A stretch of 46,716 nucleotides of DNA from Planctomycetota bacterium. GTDB taxonomy: Bacteria; Planctomycetota; MHYJ01; JACPTZ01. Each line of letters begins with the position of its first letter. The stretch's first letter is position 1. A model generated the notes under the pieces. That model worked only from the letters and a program-made list of their open reading frames with translations. It was not told where the DNA came from and made no database searches. The stretch spans positions 1 through 46,716 of the forward strand of contig JACPTZ010000195.1 of assembly GCA_016192525.1 (NCBI GenBank), given 5' to 3'. Positions 42,234-46,716 of the stretch are shown here, in pieces. The position numbers were made by a program, and so were the translations under genes.

Positions 42234-45200
42234 CTACACGCTCATCCCCAGACGCTTCATCCGCGCCGTGGCCTCGGACAGGGTCGACTTCACCCCCGAC
42301 TTGCGGGCCATCTGGAGCGCCAGTGGAGCGAAGGCCTGGGCGCGGGGACGCTGGTCGGCTGAAAGCGCCGCGTCGGTGGCCGCGAGGAACCACTTCGCGC
42401 CCTTCGCAAACTCCTCCCCGATCTGGAAGTGGTTTGCGATCCGCTCCGGAGGGGTGGCGAGCCCGTCCTTCTGCGACTCTTCCAGGGCGAGACCCGCGGC
42501 CTTGTGCAGCCTCTGACGATCCTTGGCCGGGATCTTCTCGTAGACCTCGCGCGCAAAATTCGGCGTCGCCGGCGCGTACACCTTTCGGCGGCCGTCCACC
42601 GTCTCCGAGAGGATTTTCTCCGCGACCAGCCCGTTCAGGATGTAGTAGAGGTCGGTGACGCTGTGGCCCGAGGCCCTCTGCAGGAGGTCGAACGTCGTCA
42701 CGTCCTCCCGGAGGACGGCGGCGAGCCTCAGGAGATCGAGCGATTTCGCCGGGAGACGCGCCACCTTCTGCCGCAGCGCCTCCTCCGTCCCGGCCGCGAT
42801 GGCCGCGTCCGCGCCCTCGCCCTTCGGCATCCAGACGTCGTGCTTTTTCACGATGAGATGTCCTTCCTCAAGGCGCCGCACCGCCTCGGCGATCGCCCGG
42901 CAGTGGTTCCCGGCGCGTTTCACGATGCTCTCCACGAGGACCGGACTCGCCGGCGATCCGTCCAGGAGCGCGCTTACGAACTTTCGCAGTTCGAGACGGG
43001 GGAGCGGATCGACCTTCACCAGCGTCGCCTTTCCGGCCGCCTGCAGGTCCTCCATCATCTTCACGAAGGGAGTCGACTCCTCGCGCACGTCGCCCGAGTA
43101 GGAGGCGCAGAGCAGGATCGGGTGATCGACCGCCGCCTGGGCGAAACGGCGGAGCACCTCGGCGAGCTCGAGCGTCGCATGCTCCACCGATTCGAGAAAC
43201 ATCAGAACCGGTCTCCACCTTGTGGCCACCTCGACGTAAAACGCCGGGAGGAAGACGGCGAGATCGGCCCGGTCGACCCGCGTGTCGGGCTGGATGCCCA
43301 TCTCCTGGATCTGCAGGCGGAAGTCGGGGATGATCTTCATGATCTCCCCCCCCCAGCGATCGATCATCGGGAAGAGGAGCGGGCGCTGCTTCTCCGAGAG
43401 TTCGCAGATCGTGGAGTAGACGAGGCCTCGGAAGATGCGGAGGGGGGCATCGGCGCCCGGGACGCAGGTGGCGGAGAGGACATGCGCGTTCCGCTCCGTC
43501 CCATGCCTCTCCGCCTCGGCGAGGAGGCGCCCCTTGCCCGAACCGGGCGCGCCCCAGAGGACGAGGCAGCCGCCCGTCCCGAGCATTGCCTGGGAGATCG
43601 CCTCGTCCAGCGCGTGCAGTTCGCGGACGCGTCCCACCAGCCGCGGTTCCGGCCGCGCGGCCGGGGGGGGGCCGGCCGACGGGCCGAACACCTCTGCCGT
43701 GCGCGACCCCGCCGCCCGCGCGCGCGCCTCCTCCTCGGCCAGCTTGGCCTGGGCCCGGTCGAGGCCGGTGTGGGCCGCGGCGTGCGACGGGTCGAGCTGG
43801 AGGACCCGCTCAAACGATCCCGCTGCGGCGCGATACTCCGCCTTGCGGAGGTGCTCCTCCCCCTCGGCGCAGCATCGCGCGATCGCCGCCGTCCGCTCCC
43901 CGGCGGCGCGACGGGTCCGGCACTCGACGAGGATCTCCTGGGCCGGGGCGTACGACGGATCGAGACGCAGGGCCTCTTCGCAGGCGAGTCGGGCCATGTC
44001 GAGATCGCCCGTGGCAAGGGCCACTCGGGCGTTCTCGGTGCAGAGCGTCCGCTTCGTCTCCCGGGAGGTTTTCTCGACGCGCGCGAGCATCTGCATCTTC
44101 CGCGCCTCGGGATGGCTTGCGTCCAGGGCGAGCACGGCGGCACAGGACTCCTCGACCGCCTCATAGCGGGTGGCGGCGAGCGACTGACGGGCCTCCTTCA
44201 GGTGTCGTTCGATCGCGCCCGCCCGCTCCTTCGCCGCCGCCCGCGTGGCCCGGATCGAGTCCTCGCAGGTGGTGCGCGCGGTCCTCGCCTCCGCATGGTC
44301 CGGATCGAAGGTGAGGACGTGCTGGAAGCACTGGAGGGCGCGGTCCCACTCCGCCGCGGCGAGATGCGCCCGACCCTGCCGCACCGCATCCTCCACGACG
44401 GCCCGGCGGCGTTGTTCCTCCTCGTGAGCGGCGCGTTCCGTCTCGCCGAGCCGGATCTCGGCGATCATTCGGCTCCGCCAGGCGTCCTTGTGCCGCGGAT
44501 CGAGCGAGAGCACCTCGTCGAAGCGCGAGATGGCCCGGGCGTACTCGTGGTTTTCGAGCAGGGCGAATCCCTCGTCGTAGGCGCGTTCCACCTGCTCGGC
44601 GCGCCTCCCCGGCGGGAGCGTCTCGACGCGGATCGCGGTCTTCGCCGGCGGAGGCGGGGCGGAGGCCGGCATCCCCTCGGTTCCCAGGTCGAGCCCCTGC
44701 AGCTCGCGCGCCATTTCCCAGACGGTCAGGTAACGGTCGGCCGGATTCTTGGCGAGCGCGCGCAGGACCAGCGCATCGAGGGGGGCCGGGATCGCGGGGT
44801 TGACGGAGCGCGGCGGGTCCGGCTTCGAGGTCTTGTGCTGCTGGTAGATCGCCACCGGCATCTTTTCCGCGAAGGGGACGCGGCCGATGGTCATCTCGTA
44901 GAGGATGACGCCGAGCGAGTAGAGATCGGACTGGATCGAGACCACCCCCTCGAACTGCTCCGGAGCCATGTAGCGCGGCTTGCCGAAGGTCTGCGCCGAG
45001 TAGGCGTACTCCTCGTGCGCGAAGACGGACCGCGCCACGCCGAAGTCGGTCACTTTCACCGCCCCGCTCGGACGGACCATGATGTTGTCCGGGGCGAGAT
45101 CGCAGTGGACGATGGTCGGCTGGTGCGCGTGGGCGTAGGCGATGGCCTGGCAGATCTGGAGGAAGATGTCGCGGGCGAAGGGGAGCGGGAGCGCCCCCTT

Positions 45201-45518
45201 CCCCTTCAGGATCTGTCGCAGGGTGGTGCCGTCGACGTACTCCATGGCGAATCCGAAAAGGCCGCGCTCCTCGATGGGGTGATAGACGCGGACGATGTTC
45301 GGGTGGTCGAGCTGCGACAGAACCCCGAGTTCGGCGACGAACTGGTCGCGGAAGTGGGCGCGGGTGACGAGGTGGGGGTGGAAGATCTTGACCGCGCGGG
45401 GCTCGCCCGACTCCGGGTCGAGGGCGCGGTAGACCGCCCCGAAACCGCCGACAGCCACCCGCTGCGTGAGGCGGCAGCGGCCGAGGGTCTGACCGACGAG
45501 GGAGTCCAGATCGCGCAT
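42234..45518 (-). CDS. Ser/Thr protein kinase with TPR and AAA ATPase domains
   Basis: The 1094-aa protein starts with a Hanks-type kinase: Gly loop VAVGGFGAVY (21-30), Lys44 (AVKIF), catalytic loop HCDLAPDN (138-145), DFG (158-160) and APE (185-187). The loop deviates from HRDLKPEN, with Arg replaced by Cys and the catalytic Lys by Ala. TPR-like helices rich in LxLDPxHxxA follow (about 300-620). A STAND/AAA_16-type ATPase comes next, with RVRELHALDEAISQAMLG, Walker A GAPGSGKGR (about 653-661), and a helical C-terminus. It is probably a cytoplasmic signalling hub that senses an effector through the TPR/ATPase part. No target is evident. The start overlaps no neighbour, and the ATG appears leaderless (promoter 45527-45556). 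Confidence 0.9.
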   Translation of the reverse strand: MRDLDSLVGQTLGRCRLTQRVAVGGFGAVYRALDPESGEPRAVKIFHPHLVTRAHFRDQFVAELGVLSQLDHPNIVRVYHPIEERGLFGFAMEYVDGTTLRQILKGKGALPLPFARDIFLQICQAIAYAHAHQPTIVHCDLAPDNIMVRPSGAVKVTDFGVARSVFAHEEYAYSAQTFGKPRYMAPEQFEGVVSIQSDLYSLGVILYEMTIGRVPFAEKMPVAIYQQHKTSKPDPPRSVNPAIPAPLDALVLRALAKNPADRYLTVWEMARELQGLDLGTEGMPASAPPPPAKTAIRVETLPPGRRAEQVERAYDEGFALLENHEYARAISRFDEVLSLDPRHKDAWRSRMIAEIRLGETERAAHEEEQRRRAVVEDAVRQGRAHLAAAEWDRALQCFQHVLTFDPDHAEARTARTTCEDSIRATRAAAKERAGAIERHLKEARQSLAATRYEAVEESCAAVLALDASHPEARKMQMLARVEKTSRETKRTLCTENARVALATGDLDMARLACEEALRLDPSYAPAQEILVECRTRRAAGERTAAIARCCAEGEEHLRKAEYRAAAGSFERVLQLDPSHAAAHTGLDRAQAKLAEEEARARAAGSRTAEVFGPSAGPPPAARPEPRLVGRVRELHALDEAISQAMLGTGGCLVLWGAPGSGKGRLLAEAERHGTERNAHVLSATCVPGADAPLRIFRGLVYSTICELSEKQRPLLFPMIDRWGGEIMKIIPDFRLQIQEMGIQPDTRVDRADLAVFLPAFYVEVATRWRPVLMFLESVEHATLELAEVLRRFAQAAVDHPILLCASYSGDVREESTPFVKMMEDLQAAGKATLVKVDPLPRLELRKFVSALLDGSPASPVLVESIVKRAGNHCRAIAEAVRRLEEGHLIVKKHDVWMPKGEGADAAIAAGTEEALRQKVARLPAKSLDLLRLAAVLREDVTTFDLLQRASGHSVTDLYYILNGLVAEKILSETVDGRRKVYAPATPNFAREVYEKIPAKDRQRLHKAAGLALEESQKDGLATPPERIANHFQIGEEFAKGAKWFLAATDAALSADQRPRAQAFAPLALQMARKSGVKSTLSEATARMKRLGMSV

Positions 45519-45526
45519 GGCGGACC

Positions 45527-45556
45527 ATCATAGGCCCCCCCGGCGCCGGGGGTCAA
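45527..45556 (-). promoter_or_regulatory. Promoter giving a near-leaderless kinase mRNA
   Basis: Minus-strand TTGACC (45551-45556), an 18-bp spacer and TATGAT (45527-45532) end 8 nt before ATG 45518, so transcription should start within about 2 nt of the ATG. No Shine-Dalgarno is present. Confidence 0.65.
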
Positions 45557-45647
45557 GGAATGGGCGGGCTGCGGGCCAACGGCGGGCCGCGGGAAACGTA
45601 TCAACGGCAATGTCCGCATCCCTTTTCGAACACACGGGAGGAATCCG

Positions 45648-46454
45648 ATGAACCGTACGCCTCGTCTCGGGGCCGTTCTCGGCCTCGTCCTCGCCTCCAC
45701 GGCGCTCGCCGCGGACAAACTCGAGAAACTGGCCGCCCCGGCGCTGGTCGCGCAGGCGATCGGGAACACCCAGAAGCAGCAGGGGTATCACACCACTCTC
45801 GCCATCGAGGTGATGCAGCAGCCGGTCTCGCTCGACGGCGTCGTCCGCGGCGACCTGCTCCACACCACCGGCGCCGTCGAGGCCTTCGCCCGCGGGAAAG
45901 CCACCCTGGTGAAGAAGTCGGACGGGACGTGGGTGACGCCGGACAAGGCCGAGGGGCGCGAGGGACAGATGGCCGCGGCCATCGAACACCCGAATTTGCT
46001 CCTGGCCCTCATCCTGAAGGCGTCGAAGTCGGCGAAGTTCGACGGCGAGTCCACCGAGGAGATCAACGGCGTCGCCTGCCGGAAGATCACCTGCTCCGCC
46101 GACAAGGAAGCCAAGAAAGCCGGCGTCGAGGCGCTGATCGACATGCGCCGGAACGCCGGGAATCTCGGCGGCATGTTCAACGCCTCCCTCTTCGATCTGG
46201 AGCGTACGAGTCTTACCTACACCATCTACGCGAGCACGGCGGACGGACTGGTCTATCAGGTGAAGTCGGATCTCGATGCCGCGATCGACAAGAACAAGTC
46301 GCGCGCCGGGGCGGCCGCGATGATGCCGGGCGGACTCAGTCTGAAGCGGACGATCGACTTCAAGCAGTATAATGGGGAACTCGAGTTCGAGGTGCCGCCG
46401 GAGGTGAAGGCGAAGCTGGGGGGGAAGTGGGGGGGTAGGGGGGTAACAGAGTAA
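45648..46454 (+). CDS. Secreted protein, possibly LolA/LprG-like
   Basis: ATG 45648 follows GGGAGGAA at 6 nt. The 268-aa product has a signal peptide (MNRTPRLGAVLGLVLASTALAA). Its mature part resembles lipoprotein-carrier/LprG-like folds: LEVMQQPVSL-type strands, EAFARGKATLVKKSDGTWVTPDK, GVACRKITCSADKEAKKAGVEALI, and LTYTIYASTADGLVYQVKSDLDAA near the end. The resemblance is in overall pattern only. It would act in the periplasm or on the cell surface. The 3' end runs into a G-rich tract that encodes KLGGKWGGRGVTE. Confidence 0.65.
   Translation: MNRTPRLGAVLGLVLASTALAADKLEKLAAPALVAQAIGNTQKQQGYHTTLAIEVMQQPVSLDGVVRGDLLHTTGAVEAFARGKATLVKKSDGTWVTPDKAEGREGQMAAAIEHPNLLLALILKASKSAKFDGESTEEINGVACRKITCSADKEAKKAGVEALIDMRRNAGNLGGMFNASLFDLERTSLTYTIYASTADGLVYQVKSDLDAAIDKNKSRAGAAAMMPGGLSLKRTIDFKQYNGELEFEVPPEVKAKLGGKWGGRGVTE
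46418..46443 (+). other. G-rich tract with quadruplex potential
   Basis: Runs of 7, 7 and 6 G residues (46418-46424, 46429-46435, 46438-46443) lie at the 3' end of the secreted-protein gene. They could form a G-quadruplex and are prone to slippage. Confidence 0.5.
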
Positions 46455-46612
46455 GAGAGCGGAAGAGTGAGTGAGCAGAAAAGCAGGGATTGCCGGGCTG
46501 GGAGGAGGATGTAGCAGGTGGGATCCAGGGGCGGGGGCCGACCGGTCGCTGGAGGGTCGGCGGCTCTGATCGCGCACGGTGTACGGTCTGGACCCGCCCG
46601 AAGACCTTTCCC

Positions 46613-46716
46613 ATGCTGACCCCTGCCCATCGCGCCCGCCTCGAATCGGAAGTCGAAATCGACACCTACAAATCCTCCGGCCCCGGCGGCCAGAAGAAGA
46701 ACGGGACGGAAAGCGC
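46613..46716 (+). CDS. Peptide chain release factor-like (GGQ) protein, 3' end outside window
   Basis: Only the first 34 codons are present: MLTPAHRARLESEVEIDTYKSSGPGGQKKNGTES. The string Y-x-S-S-G-P-G-G-Q is the hallmark of class I release-factor domains (here GGQ at residues 25-27), in the short form that begins directly with this domain, as in ArfB/YaeJ-like ribosome rescue proteins. KKN instead of the common NVN after GGQ is typical of one release-factor-like subgroup. The gene is cut by the window edge. Confidence 0.85.
   Translation, partial: MLTPAHRARLESEVEIDTYKSSGPGGQKKNGTES

Noticed and set aside
42429-45533. A 1034-codon open frame antisense to the kinase gene
   Set aside because: It is low-complexity, Arg/Leu/Gly-rich, has no domain signature and lies fully opposite a well-recognised kinase/ATPase gene. 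Long antisense frames are expected at this GC content.

Overview
The window is high-GC bacterial DNA. The makers were probably diderm: there is a lipoprotein-type TolC homologue next to an HlyD-type adaptor and a very large secreted repeat protein. A DUF1559/H-X9-DG-type pseudopilin and a Ser/Thr kinase fused to TPR and AAA domains recall Planctomycetota and similar metagenomic lineages, but no ribosomal marker is present, so the phylum is not settled.

Layout. (1) 1-9185: a giant adhesin-like protein made of tandem domains (broken near its 5' end by a 41-bp tandem duplication), then a TolC-like outer-membrane lipoprotein and an HlyD-like adaptor, which looks like most of a type I secretion set without its ABC ATPase. 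(2) 9186-13358: interspersed inverted repeats, tRNA-Glu(UUC), a 1068-aa zinc-ribbon/membrane/metallopeptidase/Fn3 protein, and tRNA-Lys(UUU). (3) 13406-25834: a defence island starting 48 bp after tRNA-Lys. It holds a frameshifted hsdR, a DUF4143 ATPase, a higB-higA / CxxC protein / hsdS / unknown gene chain joined by four consecutive 4-nt overlaps, an orphan hsdS 3' end, an OLD-like ATPase plus PIN-like nuclease plus small antitoxin-like gene, an HNH protein, an AbiEi-like antitoxin without AbiEii, a TIGR04255 gene with an internal stop, and finally the last 59 codons of an hsdM. No complete hsdM is present.

(4) 25884-30460, minus strand: an operon of a thiazole/oxazole-modified peptide (TOMM, streptolysin-S-like) type. 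Its order is Cys-string membrane protein, SRPBCC membrane protein, cyclodehydratase partner (SagC-like), YcaO (SagD-like, C-terminal PxPxP) and SagB-like dehydrogenase. The first gene has a near-consensus promoter and a strong Shine-Dalgarno. It carries an 11-residue run made only of Cys and Thr directly after Gly-Gly, very like the streptolysin S core, but followed by a multi-pass membrane domain. This is the best candidate for an undescribed system: a TOMM whose substrate may be a membrane protein.

(5) 30614-34833: a secreted protein whose promoter has a CAT-triplet tract in the -35/-10 spacer, a HEAT-like protein and a decayed IS transposase. (6) 34885-46716: mostly housekeeping and unknown genes (quinone oxidoreductase, pirin, pseudopilin, NlpC/P60-like hydrolase, an 826-aa secreted protein, the kinase/TPR/AAA protein, a secreted protein and the start of a GGQ release-factor-like gene). 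A modular inverted-repeat family occurs four times across the window, one copy inside the TOMM operon. Several genes appear to be read from leaderless mRNAs.

Broken genes are common here (41-bp duplication, two 1-bp deletions, one internal TGA, one internal TAG, two gene remnants). Some may be assembly errors, and this cannot be decided from the sequence alone.
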